A DNA stretch of 64,000 nt from Desulforhopalus sp. (GTDB taxonomy: Bacteria > Desulfobacterota > Desulfobulbia > Desulfobulbales > Desulfocapsaceae), in NCBI GenBank assembly GCA_030247675.1, contig JAOTRX010000002.1, positions 1,612,001 through 1,676,000 on the forward strand. Direction: 5' to 3'. Positions 45,038 through 54,442 of the stretch are shown here, one piece after another; the first letter of the stretch is position 1, and every line of letters starts with the position of its first letter. The notes under the pieces were generated by a model that did no database searches, was not told where the DNA came from, and saw only the letters and a program-made list of their open reading frames with translations. Both the position numbers and the translations under genes were made by a program.

Positions 45038-45140
45038 TCTTATTTTTTTCACCATCAAAAAAATGCCATAAAACAACATGATATTTTGTGAAGTTAAAGT
45101 CAGCAAAAGTTCTTAAAAGATTATTAAAAAGAAAAGAAGA
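45038..45140. other. AT-rich segment beside the iterons, candidate unwinding region
   Basis: About 100 bases at roughly 75 percent A+T follow the last iteron and precede trbI. AT-rich tracts next to iterons commonly serve as the duplex-opening region of plasmid origins. I see no exact DnaA box here. Confidence 0.5.
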
Positions 45141-45144
45141 AAGC

Positions 45145-45510
45145 ATGACAGAAAAAACAACAAAAACTCCTGGTGAAGAAAAAACATCAACAGCAAAAGC
45201 ACCAGGAGCAGAAACCACAAAAACAACTCCCAGCTATCTGGAAATAATTGTCATCACGACTCTGATCGTAGGTGGTGCGATTTGGGGATACGACCAGTTC
45301 CTTGCCCAGAAGATTTTGACCTTTGACCTCAATGGCTACCTGCGGGAGCAAACGGCTTTGATAAAAGCGGGTCAAATGACAGAAGAGCAATTCAAATCAA
45401 GCTTGGACAGGACAGAAGCTCTTCTGAGTGCAGAAGCGGAAAAGAGGCGGCATGTCATACTTTTGAAAGATGTGGTGATGCGAAATGGTAATGAGATTTC
45501 TCCTCAGTAG
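45145..45510 (+). CDS. trbI: TrbI-like type IV secretion inner-membrane protein
   Basis: 121 residues from ATG 45145 behind AAGAAGAAAG. A Thr/Lys-rich cytoplasmic tail, one helix (YLEIIVITTLIVGGAIWGYDQF), then KILTFDLNGYLREQTALIKAGQMTEEQFKSSLDRTEALLSAEAEKRRHVILLKDVVMRN, which is the TrbI periplasmic pattern. TrbI affects pilus retraction and length in F. It overlaps the next gene by 26 bp. Confidence 0.75.
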   Translation: MTEKTTKTPGEEKTSTAKAPGAETTKTTPSYLEIIVITTLIVGGAIWGYDQFLAQKILTFDLNGYLREQTALIKAGQMTEEQFKSSLDRTEALLSAEAEKRRHVILLKDVVMRNGNEISPQ

Positions 45511-46030
45511 CCGGTTGGCGGGTTTTCTCTTCGGGTTAACCCGCTGGGAAAAGACCGTGGCAATAGTTTTTCTGGTTGCCATTTTGCTGGGGTCATTCAT
45601 CCCGGGACGGATCATCGTCGCACTCAGCGATTCACTCGACCATCGGCTTTTTTTCATGACGGGGCTCAACCCGGATAAAATCAAAAATGGCGATTATCTC
45701 GTTTTTCAAGGGAGCAAAGAAGAAGTGGAAAAACATGCCAAGCCAATGTTGAACAACAGACTCGACAAGCTGATAAAAAAAGTTGGCTGCGCTCCAGGTG
45801 AAACGCTCACCCGTGACGTCCAAGGCCAATTTTTCTGTGAGGGTGTTTTTGTCGGCAAGGCGTTGGAAGCTGATAGCCAAAAGCGTCCTTTGCCTCAATT
45901 TCAATATTCAGGGATTGTACCAGAAAAAAACTTCTTTATGATCGGCACCAACCCGCGCAGTTACGACAGCAAATATTTTGGATTTGTTGATGCAGGCAAA
46001 ATTCTTCATAAGGCTTTACCGCTTTGGTAA
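45485..46030 (+). CDS. Conjugative-transfer S26 signal peptidase (TraF/TrhF type)
   Basis: 181 residues. The N-terminal membrane helix is EKTVAIVFLVAILLGSFIPG; the nucleophile serine is likely in ALSDSLDHRLFF; GDYLVFQ follows, the general-base lysine is in IKKVGCAPGE, and the C-terminal box is FMIGTNPRSYDSKYFGFV. This matches the plasmid S26 peptidases that process or cyclise pilins. Probable job: maturation of the TraA-like pilin. Confidence 0.8.
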   Translation: MVMRFLLSSRLAGFLFGLTRWEKTVAIVFLVAILLGSFIPGRIIVALSDSLDHRLFFMTGLNPDKIKNGDYLVFQGSKEEVEKHAKPMLNNRLDKLIKKVGCAPGETLTRDVQGQFFCEGVFVGKALEADSQKRPLPQFQYSGIVPEKNFFMIGTNPRSYDSKYFGFVDAGKILHKALPLW

Positions 46031-46971
46031 CCGGCTCTGGTAACGGGATTATTGGTAGCTGGCTGTGTTGCTGGCTATGTTGCTGGCTTCTGGTCATCAC
46101 CATGACGACAAAGGCCCTGGCCGAAGAGGTTCTTTCGCCGGAGCCAGCTTTCTATAAAACCGCCAAAGAAGGTTGGTTCTGGTATCACGACCCACCTCCA
46201 GGGGTGCCGGAGGAATCTGATAGCCATAACTCGACCATAACACGTGAGGCCGGACCAAAGGCATTTGAGAAGAAAAATCCGTCGATGGACAAGTACACCA
46301 TCAAAGAAATTTGGAATTTACATCCAGACGAATTTCAAGGGCTGTTGAATGGCGTACAGAAAAAAGCAGTACAAAACCCGAATGAGAAGAACATTCTGGA
46401 ATATCTTATCATGCAGGATGTGGCTCGCCGGAAGGCTCTGGCTTATGCCAATGCCTCAAAATTCGTCACTCAAAAATACAGCGATAAATTCAATATCAAT
46501 CAGGTTTATCCGACTACGATACCCGGTATATCGGCCAGGGTACAGGAGCAACAAAAGGAAATATCGGGCACCATCCTGGCTGCTCGTGAAAATCATGCCT
46601 TGCTGTTTTTTGTAGGCCAGGGCTGCGGATTCTGTGATAAGCAAGCGGCAATTCTTACTTATTTTGTAGAAAAATACGGCTGGCAGATCAAATCCATTGA
46701 TATCGGCCGGCACAGCACTTTGGCGGTACGGTTTAACATCACTACCACTCCAACCTTGGTTCTCATCAAAAACGGAACAGAACAATCCATGCCGATAGCA
46801 GTCGGGGTAGTGGCCCTGTCGGAAATGGAACGGAAACTGTATCAGGCCATCCGCTATATGGGCGGGGAAACGAACATAGATACCTTCCAGACGTATGATT
46901 ATCAAAAAGGTGGCGCACTTGACCCAGGTGCAATTTTAAAGACAGAAGAACAGCCCTGGAGGGAAAGATGA
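46024..46971 (+). CDS. traF: Conjugal transfer protein TraF with thioredoxin CGFC motif
   Basis: 315 residues from a TTG overlapping the peptidase stop; an ATG-initiated form would lose the export signal (WLCCWLCCWLLVITMTTKALA). The C-terminal thioredoxin fold has C201-G-F-C204 (GQGCGFCDKQAAIL) and the cis-Pro TTTPTLVLI. F TraF lost the CXXC; this one keeps it, so it can shuffle disulfides for the Cys-rich TraU, TraH and TraV. It overlaps traH by 4 bp. Confidence 0.9.
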   Translation: MVTGSGNGIIGSWLCCWLCCWLLVITMTTKALAEEVLSPEPAFYKTAKEGWFWYHDPPPGVPEESDSHNSTITREAGPKAFEKKNPSMDKYTIKEIWNLHPDEFQGLLNGVQKKAVQNPNEKNILEYLIMQDVARRKALAYANASKFVTQKYSDKFNINQVYPTTIPGISARVQEQQKEISGTILAARENHALLFFVGQGCGFCDKQAAILTYFVEKYGWQIKSIDIGRHSTLAVRFNITTTPTLVLIKNGTEQSMPIAVGVVALSEMERKLYQAIRYMGGETNIDTFQTYDYQKGGALDPGAILKTEEQPWRER

Positions 46972-48404
46972 TGAAAAAGATGATCTTAGCTTTATTCGTG
47001 AGTTTGCTATGTCCAATATCAGGCCAAGTTGCAGAGGCTGGTTGGGTGGATGATTGGTTGCAACAGAGCAATTCAACGCAGTCCGGCTATTTTGAGGGGC
47101 AACAGCGGGGATATTATTCCGCCGGCAGTTTTTCCGGTCGCTGGAAAAGTACCGCCGATTATCCGGTTACTCTGGAAATGCCAAAAGTAAAGAGCGGCTG
47201 TGGTGGTATTGATGTGTTTATGGGCGGTTTCTCGTTTATGGATTCTGATTATCTGGGTGATAAGCTCCAGGCCATCTTGTCAAATGCCGCAGGGGTGGCC
47301 TTCGACCTGGCACTTAAAACTCTCTGTGAGCAATGCTCCAACACAATTAAAAACTTTGAGGCTTTATCTGACGCACTCAATCAGATGCAGATAGACGAAT
47401 GTGCAGCGGCTAAATCATTGGTAGGAATTGTAGCCGACGAGAATGGTGTTCGTTCCGGTGAGGAAATGAAGGAAAGACTCGGTACTGCGGTCAAAGAAAA
47501 TAAATTAGTCAGCGGTGTATCGGAAATGTGGACAGACCTGACAACAGCAGAGCAAGCAAGCGGAGGTGCTGTTTCATCTGGTGATGTATCCGCCGTAACC
47601 TCGGGATGTAACGCAGATGTGCTGGATTTGTTTTTAAACGGCGATTCGATGCTCGCAAATGTCGGAGCCAAAATGTCTCTACCTGGGCCTCATATTGATC
47701 TCATTCGTGGTCTGGTTGGTGATCTCAAATTGTCGGGAGCGGCTGAGGCATATAAAATTTCTTACATGCCGCCATGTTCAGAAAATAATACTGATTCGAT
47801 CAAATCCATTGCCAATGGTGATATTTACCTCAAAAGCACTACCGGCCAATGTTCGCAGGTTACTGATGGCAATAAGGATATGGGAGCGTATGTCAGAACT
47901 CAGTTGACTAGTTTAGCCGACAAATTACGCACCAAAGGCACATACACAGCGACGGAGATAGCTTTTATGGACTCTAATCCGTTGTCTCCATTGCCTATTC
48001 TCAAAAGTGCCGTTGGCACCAGGACGGAAGGTGCAACCATAAGCGGCCTAGCCGACATAACCGCTTCTGCTTACAGCCTGCAAATGATCTCGGATTTGTA
48101 TATTCGGGCGGAAATGATTGCCAGAAAAGCCAGAGAAGTTTTGGAAAAAAAGGCTTCGGGGTCGTCTGGCAGCCCAGACACTTGTGCCGCTGTCATTTTT
48201 GCAGAAAATGCCAGTCAGGACCTTTCCATCATGTTGGAGAAAATCCAACAGTTAAAAGAAGGGGCCAAAGCCAGTTATATCGCCTCGACATCAGAAATGA
48301 ATGCCATTTTAAGCTATCTGGACCACATGCAAGACCTTGAAAGCCGGATGAACAAAGAAGTCACCCAGCGGTTTGGGAATAATGTGCTCTCAAGGTTTCA
48401 ATAG
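46968..48404 (+). CDS. traH: Type IV secretion protein TraH
   Basis: 478 residues, signal peptide 1-24. Family signatures are GWVDDWLQQSNSTQ, YYSAGSFSGRWKSTADYPVTLEMPKVKSGCGGIDVFMGGFSFMD and DLALKTLCEQCSNTIKNFEALSDALNQMQIDECAAAKSLVG. The C-terminus has a coiled coil (YIASTSEMNAILSYLDHMQDLESRMNKEV). A periplasmic pilus-extension protein acting with TraG. Confidence 0.93.
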   Translation: MMKKMILALFVSLLCPISGQVAEAGWVDDWLQQSNSTQSGYFEGQQRGYYSAGSFSGRWKSTADYPVTLEMPKVKSGCGGIDVFMGGFSFMDSDYLGDKLQAILSNAAGVAFDLALKTLCEQCSNTIKNFEALSDALNQMQIDECAAAKSLVGIVADENGVRSGEEMKERLGTAVKENKLVSGVSEMWTDLTTAEQASGGAVSSGDVSAVTSGCNADVLDLFLNGDSMLANVGAKMSLPGPHIDLIRGLVGDLKLSGAAEAYKISYMPPCSENNTDSIKSIANGDIYLKSTTGQCSQVTDGNKDMGAYVRTQLTSLADKLRTKGTYTATEIAFMDSNPLSPLPILKSAVGTRTEGATISGLADITASAYSLQMISDLYIRAEMIARKAREVLEKKASGSSGSPDTCAAVIFAENASQDLSIMLEKIQQLKEGAKASYIASTSEMNAILSYLDHMQDLESRMNKEVTQRFGNNVLSRFQ

Positions 48405-48453
48405 AATTGAACCCCGACACAAAGGGGTTTGGAAATCAAAGGAGAATGGAAAT

Positions 48454-49059
48454 ATGAAAAAAACAATTTTTCTATTTTTAATTTTAGCATCCACAGATCC
48501 CAACCTAAGTTTTGGCGAAAATCCGAATTTTCAGGAAGGGCAAACGACAACTCCACAGATGCGGCAGTATTTTGAAGGTCGAAAAGCTGAATATAATCAA
48601 TACCTGGCCGATTTAGCGGCATACAATCAAGCGATTGCAGATCAACGAGAATGGGACAACCAAAAAAATCAAGAAGACCTGGCACAACAACAAACTCAGG
48701 AAAGCCAGCAAGCTGCTATAAATCAAAAATCCCAGGAGTGCTCACAATCAGACCCCGCGGAGCAACAGGCATGTCGGCAAACAGTGACTGACATGCAAAC
48801 CCAGATGTTCGGGCAAGCCGCAGAATATGCAGAATACCGACAAGAACGGGCAGGGACAAGGCCAATTGTGGGCCGGCAACCAACTTTTCACGATAATACC
48901 GCCGAACTCGCCAAGGCGTACATTTTTGCTGAAAATCAGGTGTTGGAAGAGAAGGTTAATGTCGTTGGTGCAAGAAATATGAAAGATGAAAAGGGAGGAG
49001 TAATAAGCAATGAGGAGGATGTCAGGGCCTACTATGACCGCAATTACGGTGCAAAATGA
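48454..49059 (+). CDS. Exported Gln-rich coiled-coil protein between traH and traG
   Basis: 201 residues from ATG 48454 behind GGAGAATGG, with a signal peptide (KKTIFLFLILASTDPNLSFG). The middle (residues 35-115) is very rich in Gln, Tyr and Ala (YNQYLADLAAYNQAIADQREWDN, QEDLAQQQTQESQQAAINQ), probably a long alpha-helical coiled coil, with one C-C pair (ECSQSD...ACRQ). It does not match traN or another F gene. Its place in the operon suggests a structural or mating-pair role. Confidence 0.6.
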   Translation: MKKTIFLFLILASTDPNLSFGENPNFQEGQTTTPQMRQYFEGRKAEYNQYLADLAAYNQAIADQREWDNQKNQEDLAQQQTQESQQAAINQKSQECSQSDPAEQQACRQTVTDMQTQMFGQAAEYAEYRQERAGTRPIVGRQPTFHDNTAELAKAYIFAENQVLEEKVNVVGARNMKDEKGGVISNEEDVRAYYDRNYGAK

Positions 49060-49102
49060 CCACTCTTAGAAAAGTATCTGGCCATTACAATAGCTGAAAC
49101 CA

Positions 49103-52081
49103 ATGAAAGAAACTCCTGTCAAATTCCCTGCCATTTTGTGTCTGGTATTTCTGGTTGCAACCATATTCTATGTCACTCCTGCCTTTGCTATGGACATGGA
49201 ATACTATACCTACGGCGGTTTTGGCCCGATTACGCAAGCCTTTACCCGACTGGCCCTGATCTTCAGTGATGCCGGATATATTGGTTTATTTGCAGTAGTA
49301 ACGGTTATGGGCTTTCTTGCAGGGGCCATATCTTGGCTTGTCCAGGTGTCCAATGGCGGGAAAGCCACCCCTTTAATCTGGACAGTACCTGTTTTCTTCG
49401 GGATAATTCTCTATTTTGGCCTGTTTGTTCCCAAGGGAAATATCACGGTTTATGACCCAACGCTCAATAGATTTCAGACTATTGGTGGAATCCCTGATGC
49501 TGTTGTCTTTACTGCCGGTGTACTGAACAAAATCGAAAGAGGGCTGGTTGAGATTATTGATACAGCTTCCGCTCCCGATTCAGAATACTCCAGAGGTGCT
49601 GGTGGCATAGGTTTCAAAACCTTGGAGTCGGTTAGAAACTCATACATCAAAGATAACCACCTCAGAACAAGTCTGATACGCTATACCAAGGATTGTGTGA
49701 CTTTTGAACTGATGCGGCCTGGAACAACTTTATCTCTTGATACTCTCCGCAATGACACCACCGATTTCTTGATTGAACTTGGCAAGGCTGTACACCCTGC
49801 AATCTATACAGTTTATTATGATTCGGCTGAACCGGCAGGTGTAACAAAAACCTGTACCGAAGCATGGAACCTTATCCGGCCAATTTTTCAAAATACCACT
49901 AATTATGCGGAAGCACTCAGGAAGACATGCGGCAAGGCTTCTTTTGATTCGGGCAATGCTCTTGAATATACTACCTGTAAAGACCTCATAACCAGCACCT
50001 TGAGATTCACAACGGGGAATACGGTCGTACCGGAGAAGCTCATCCAGCAACGACAAATCTCAGAAATTCTTTATACTTTCTACTATCAGGATGATGTAGA
50101 AACTGCAATGCTCATGGAGGCAAACCGGAAGATCACCTCCCAAGGTGTTGGTATTGGTATTGCCATGAACGAATGGATACCGATTATCAAGGCGATCATG
50201 ACTGCCATCGCCATTGGCATGATTCCGTTCTTGGCCTTATTCCTGCCGACACCCGTAGTCGGCAAGGCCCTTTCAGCCATGTTCGGATTTTTCTGTTTCC
50301 TCACCATCTGGGGCATCACTGATGCAGTGGTTCATACTGCGGCAATGGATTACGCACAATACGCCTTTGAAGAGATGCGCCAGTCATCATTAGGCGTTTA
50401 TTCGATGGCTGCCTTTCCTTCATTATCTGAAAAGATGCTGAGCATGTTCGGCATTATCCGCTCGTCGGGTATCATGCTGGCAAGTCTCTTCACCATGATG
50501 CTGATTAAATTTGGTGGTCATGCCCTGGCAATGATGGCCGGGAGTTTGAGTGGTGCGGTAAGCGGAGCAGGTGGACAGGCCGGAGCCTTGATGACTCCGG
50601 AAGGCACCTCAGCGGCCATGAGCCAGCAGCTTAAAGCATCAGGGAATTTGGAAGGTATGCCACAGCATAGGTTTTCCAACATGGCCTCGGCAGAGGCTTT
50701 CAATAGTGTCCATAGTCCGGTTGGTGGGTACAATTCCTCTATGAACGCCAGGAACGCCTTGACACAAGCAGGGCAAATTCCACAAGGGACTTCGGATGCC
50801 GACTATGCAGAGATGAAGCATAACTTTAACCAACAGGCAGGAACAGAAGCCGGTCAAGCATCGGTTTCCCTTGGCCCTGACGGACAAGCGACCCAGGGCA
50901 AAACGAATGCTGTTATGCCAAGTGGTTCTACTATGGCAGGTACAACCTTCGGGGCCGGTGGGGCAGGTGTACAGAATCTTAACGGCGCATGGGGGAAAGG
51001 TAGTTTTACTTCGGACGGTCATGGCGGCACCAATCTCACCTCTGCCAGTATAAATGGGATGTCTCCCATGGCTCTTGCAGAACAGAACGCACATATCAAT
51101 ACAGAAAAAGCAGCTCATGCCCTTGGTACGAATGAGAGTTGGGACAAGATGAGGAGCCAGCTGCAAACTGATGGTCATACCAGTGCCGAGTCCCGTGCCT
51201 ATAGTGATAAATTGGCTAACGTTGCCGGGTCGGAATGGGGAAGGGTACTCAATGATAAATCCAGTTTCGTTAATAATTTGACTCAAGGTCAAAAAGAACA
51301 ATTACAAGCCTATGGGGGTGGAGGCGCTGGAGTAAATATTGGAATAAAAGCAGACGGAGGTGGCAGATATATTATGACAGCGACCGGCGACGAAGGTAAA
51401 ATATTGTCGTTTTCGGTCGATGAATCGACAGCTAATTCAATAAAAGAGAGTATGAGCAGTGTTCGTGAAAGAGCTGTCTCTGAAACCTTTGGGGATAGTA
51501 AGGGGCTTCAATTTGCAACAAATTTAGCAAGCAGGATTGGTGCGACCGAAGCAGCTTCATATCTGAAAGAGGCCAGCAGTATGACCCGTACAACTGAAAC
51601 TACAGGGGCCGATGCTACAACTGCCTTTGTTGGTTGGTATGCAACTGATCGCTACGGGTCCGACAGCCCTGAAAATATAGACAAAGCTGGTGCCGCCCTT
51701 AATCACATGGCAACAGGCGGGTCGCCTGGCATGAATCAATTACAAAGCCATCAACAAAGATTCCTTAAAAGTGGAAATTATACTTGGGGTGACGGACAAG
51801 CTCAGGCGGATACTACCATTGATGCAACCAGAAGTGAGGCCGGCGGAAGAATGGCAAATGTTCAAGGCCAGGTAGGGCCAGGGGCAACTGTCGCTGGTAT
51901 CCGAACGGATAATATTAATCCGGGAGGTTTCGGTGGCCACCCTGGCGATAATCATGATCCTTTAGTAACTCCACAAGAAGAAGGCAATGTAACTCTTAGA
52001 GACATGGAAGATCTTCGAGATTCACGTAATAAAGATTTTGAAGAATTCAGAATGCTGCCTAAAACAGGATCGGCTGAATAG
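49103..52081 (+). CDS. traG: Mating-pair stabilisation protein TraG
   Basis: 992 residues, close to F TraG (938). The N-terminal half has at least six membrane helices (for example GLFAVVTVMGFLAGAISWLVQ, LIWTVPVFFGIILYFGLFVPKG, MTAIAIGMIPFLALFLPTPVVGKALSAMFGFFCFLTIWG). The C-terminal half is Gly/Ser/Ala-rich, low-complexity and soluble, with TraG-like SNMASAEAFNSVHSPVGGYNSSMNAR. It works in pilus assembly and in entry-exclusion recognition. Last recognisable transfer gene of the operon. Confidence 0.92.
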   Translation: MKETPVKFPAILCLVFLVATIFYVTPAFAMDMEYYTYGGFGPITQAFTRLALIFSDAGYIGLFAVVTVMGFLAGAISWLVQVSNGGKATPLIWTVPVFFGIILYFGLFVPKGNITVYDPTLNRFQTIGGIPDAVVFTAGVLNKIERGLVEIIDTASAPDSEYSRGAGGIGFKTLESVRNSYIKDNHLRTSLIRYTKDCVTFELMRPGTTLSLDTLRNDTTDFLIELGKAVHPAIYTVYYDSAEPAGVTKTCTEAWNLIRPIFQNTTNYAEALRKTCGKASFDSGNALEYTTCKDLITSTLRFTTGNTVVPEKLIQQRQISEILYTFYYQDDVETAMLMEANRKITSQGVGIGIAMNEWIPIIKAIMTAIAIGMIPFLALFLPTPVVGKALSAMFGFFCFLTIWGITDAVVHTAAMDYAQYAFEEMRQSSLGVYSMAAFPSLSEKMLSMFGIIRSSGIMLASLFTMMLIKFGGHALAMMAGSLSGAVSGAGGQAGALMTPEGTSAAMSQQLKASGNLEGMPQHRFSNMASAEAFNSVHSPVGGYNSSMNARNALTQAGQIPQGTSDADYAEMKHNFNQQAGTEAGQASVSLGPDGQATQGKTNAVMPSGSTMAGTTFGAGGAGVQNLNGAWGKGSFTSDGHGGTNLTSASINGMSPMALAEQNAHINTEKAAHALGTNESWDKMRSQLQTDGHTSAESRAYSDKLANVAGSEWGRVLNDKSSFVNNLTQGQKEQLQAYGGGGAGVNIGIKADGGGRYIMTATGDEGKILSFSVDESTANSIKESMSSVRERAVSETFGDSKGLQFATNLASRIGATEAASYLKEASSMTRTTETTGADATTAFVGWYATDRYGSDSPENIDKAGAALNHMATGGSPGMNQLQSHQQRFLKSGNYTWGDGQAQADTTIDATRSEAGGRMANVQGQVGPGATVAGIRTDNINPGGFGGHPGDNHDPLVTPQEEGNVTLRDMEDLRDSRNKDFEEFRMLPKTGSAE

Positions 52082-52125
52082 TCTTTTTGAGAAAAAGAGA
52101 GAACGAAGTAGCCCGTAAGGATGAG

Positions 52126-52350
52126 CTAATTATCCTGTGCTTCGTAATTGAGATTACCTGCCAATTCAGAGTACATTATATCATGATGCCAGTCGGGGTC
52201 ATAAACACAGTCGGGATCATCACGTTTGACCGGCTTTATCCACGGAGGTATCCAACGAGGTTCTTTCGATTGAGGATGACAAGGCTTTTTCAGCTTTAAA
52301 GAATACATCTTGTCATTAACCCATTTTCTAAAAAAACTATAGATAGTCAT
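52126..52350 (-). CDS. Small uncharacterised protein
   Basis: 74 residues from ATG 52350, with GAGGG upstream. It contains KPCHPQSKEPRWIPPWIKPVKRDDPDCVYDPDWHHDIMYSE with two Cys and several Trp/Pro. No family known. It is convergent with traG, and could be an exclusion or cargo gene. Confidence 0.4.
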   Translation of the reverse strand: MTIYSFFRKWVNDKMYSLKLKKPCHPQSKEPRWIPPWIKPVKRDDPDCVYDPDWHHDIMYSELAGNLNYEAQDN

Positions 52351-52554
52351 GCTGCCACCCTCACCAGAGTGTTTTTTCAAAATTTTTGAAAAGTGGAAAT
52401 GGAACAAGCATTATTATTACAGCCAGGACAAAAAATCATCAATAACAAAACTAAAACTCTTTCTATTTTAAATAGATATGACAAAAGAAGAACTTGTCAA
52501 TACCGTTGCCAAATCCACTGATTACAGAAAAACAAGCCAAACTTTTTCCAAGAA

Positions 52555-52755
52555 TCAAAAATTCCTATACCCGCTTCTGGCTGGGCCAATACGTTTCAGT
52601 GTACCTTTTTTCTGAGGTTTCTGAAGATTACGTTCAATAAAAAGCTTTGTTATTCCTATGAATATTGATAGTTCCTGGATGTTTATAGTGTTGTTTTGCA
52701 GGATAGCTTCTAAAATTTTCCCCGACGTTTTCCCCGACACTAGAATGTCTTTCAC
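52555..52755 (-). pseudogene. C-terminal remnant of an AlbA_2/RecG_C-type ATP-binding regulator
   Basis: 66 codons. GKTSGKILEAILQNNTINIQELSIFIGITKLFIERNLQKPQKKGTLKRIGPARSGY is the winged-helix tail found at the end of Schlafen/AlbA_2 plus RecG_C ATP-binding proteins, which normally have about 400 more residues upstream. Only the tail is present here, 8 bp after the preceding minus-strand gene. It is probably decay or a 3'-end replacement; a role as a small DNA-binding protein is possible. Confidence 0.6.
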
Positions 52756-52762
52756 TCATAGT

Positions 52763-54169
52763 TCACCCATTGGTTTTAAGATTTGGCCAGAGGGCTTTCG
52801 ATTCTCGTTCACTTCTTACTTGGGCGACTAATTGATCAAATGCAGCCTTCACTTCAGGGAATAGAAGAAATACGAAGTCAGAAAAATCTTCGTTCCATTG
52901 AAATTTAGATGATGGATTCTCTACTATTTCTTTCCAAACTTCACTCTTTTTTCTCTTCCATTTCTCAGCATTGCCATGATCCAATAGCTCATCTCTTCGA
53001 TTATAGGCATTGCTAGCAGCAAAAAAGAAAAATAAATCGCCGGGTGACGCTGTGTAAAGTTTGTGACCAAGTTCGACAAGATTATTGAATCCTGATCCAA
53101 TAGGCTGCCCTACTTCAAGAGAATACAATGATTTTAATAACCGATGGAATTTCGCTGTTGACTTAGGGATATGGTATCCATGCTCTGCAAAAAGGTGCTT
53201 GAGCTTTTTTATAATGGGATCGTCATATTCCCATGACCTGAATTTGCAATGATTTTTTAGTTGGTTGCCGAGATCCTGAAGTATCTTGAACTTAATATCT
53301 TTCTGTACAATCAGTTTTGCTGTGTCATAGTCAAAAAAGTACGTTTGCTGTCTACTTTGGTTGAGGGTTAAAGATTTAAAAGGAATTATTTGTTCAAACA
53401 ACCGCTGATCAATATTTGAGTTGCTGATGATCGGTTCTGCCCAGTGACAACGTAGATGCAATTGTCCAGTTTCAATTGAAATATCTCGTGTTTTCTCATT
53501 AATCACGAACGCATTCAAATTATTGGGATAGAAAATATCTAACTGAGTAAGTTTTGGGCCTTTCTCCACAAACCGCCGAAAAACCCAAATCAGCAGTGCC
53601 CCGTCATTGAGATAAAATTCGCTTCTTTGAACGATCTCTGAAAGAAACGTAGTTGATAGCTGTACCTCAAAAGCTATTCGCAAATCACCTTTTGGGCTGT
53701 GGTATATTGCCTGGACATCTGGGCGACGGAATTTTCCATCCTCATTCTTGCTTTTCCAGACTTTCTCCTCTTCGGCTCCTGAAAAATTCGGATCAGCGTT
53801 TAAGCTATCAATCAATAGTCTTTTGGTTTCAAGATGTGCATGACTTTCTTTGGCTCCGTTATATTTGATAGCTCTAATAATATCCTGGCTGGCATTTTGT
53901 TTCTCCAACTTTGGACAATTATTTTCAGAATCACGATGAGCAAAGTATTGACCTGTTTTCCCAGGATTTGAGCAAAGGTAAATAGGCTGGTAGCAAATAG
54001 GGCAAACGTATCTGGCCTCACCACGTTCAATATCTTGACGTAGACTCGTCCTGAGTTTCAGAGCTCGTTCATCATTGCCGACGAATTCTGCGGCGTCAAG
54101 TTCTAGACCTGCGTGGGAATCAAAGATATCCTGGATTTTGGCACTTTGTAGGTAAATGAATGAAGCCAT
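52763..54169 (-). CDS. CoiA/DUF6035-like putative nuclease
   Basis: 468 residues. An N-terminal zinc-finger-like module (C56-P-I-C59 then FAHR) precedes a PD-(D/E)XK-like core: ESHAHLETKRLLIDSL, FRRPDVQAIY and IAFEVQLSTTFLSEIVQRSEFY, which give the RPDV and E-V-Q catalytic pattern of competence protein CoiA. The C-terminal 250 residues are uncharacterised. Proteins of this shape recur in defence islands. It lies downstream of the TIR gene in the same direction with a 273-bp gap (54170-54442) holding nothing recognised. Confidence 0.7.
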   Translation of the reverse strand: MASFIYLQSAKIQDIFDSHAGLELDAAEFVGNDERALKLRTSLRQDIERGEARYVCPICYQPIYLCSNPGKTGQYFAHRDSENNCPKLEKQNASQDIIRAIKYNGAKESHAHLETKRLLIDSLNADPNFSGAEEEKVWKSKNEDGKFRRPDVQAIYHSPKGDLRIAFEVQLSTTFLSEIVQRSEFYLNDGALLIWVFRRFVEKGPKLTQLDIFYPNNLNAFVINEKTRDISIETGQLHLRCHWAEPIISNSNIDQRLFEQIIPFKSLTLNQSRQQTYFFDYDTAKLIVQKDIKFKILQDLGNQLKNHCKFRSWEYDDPIIKKLKHLFAEHGYHIPKSTAKFHRLLKSLYSLEVGQPIGSGFNNLVELGHKLYTASPGDLFFFFAASNAYNRRDELLDHGNAEKWKRKKSEVWKEIVENPSSKFQWNEDFSDFVFLLFPEVKAAFDQLVAQVRSERESKALWPNLKTNG

Positions 54170-54442
54170 ATCTGTAGATATTTATTAAGTCTGCTAAAAT
54201 GAGGGCTATATGATCGATAATTTCAATAACTTCTGTATTTGAAGTTTATGAAAAAGGTTAAAGGTCCGCTATTTTTCACGTGCTCCTGAAGAATTGGCTC
54301 AATTTCTAACATCTACGGTTTTGTTCTCATTAACGTAAGATTCTCACTGAGCGAACTATCTGCCAATTCAAGTATTTATATGGCAGCTGTTCATGCGTGA
54401 ATCAAACGAGTTGCACAGGCCTCTGGTCGGATAGGGGCACTA

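Noticed and set aside
44544..45106. Three long minus-strand open frames with repeated RPLCHT/DRYAIP peptides
   Set aside because: They are translations of the iteron array in three frames, with no ribosome binding sites; the repeat explains them fully.
52126..52145. TATCCTGTG as a nic site of an oriT
   Set aside because: Six to seven bases match by chance often; no relaxase gene or flanking inverted repeat supports it.
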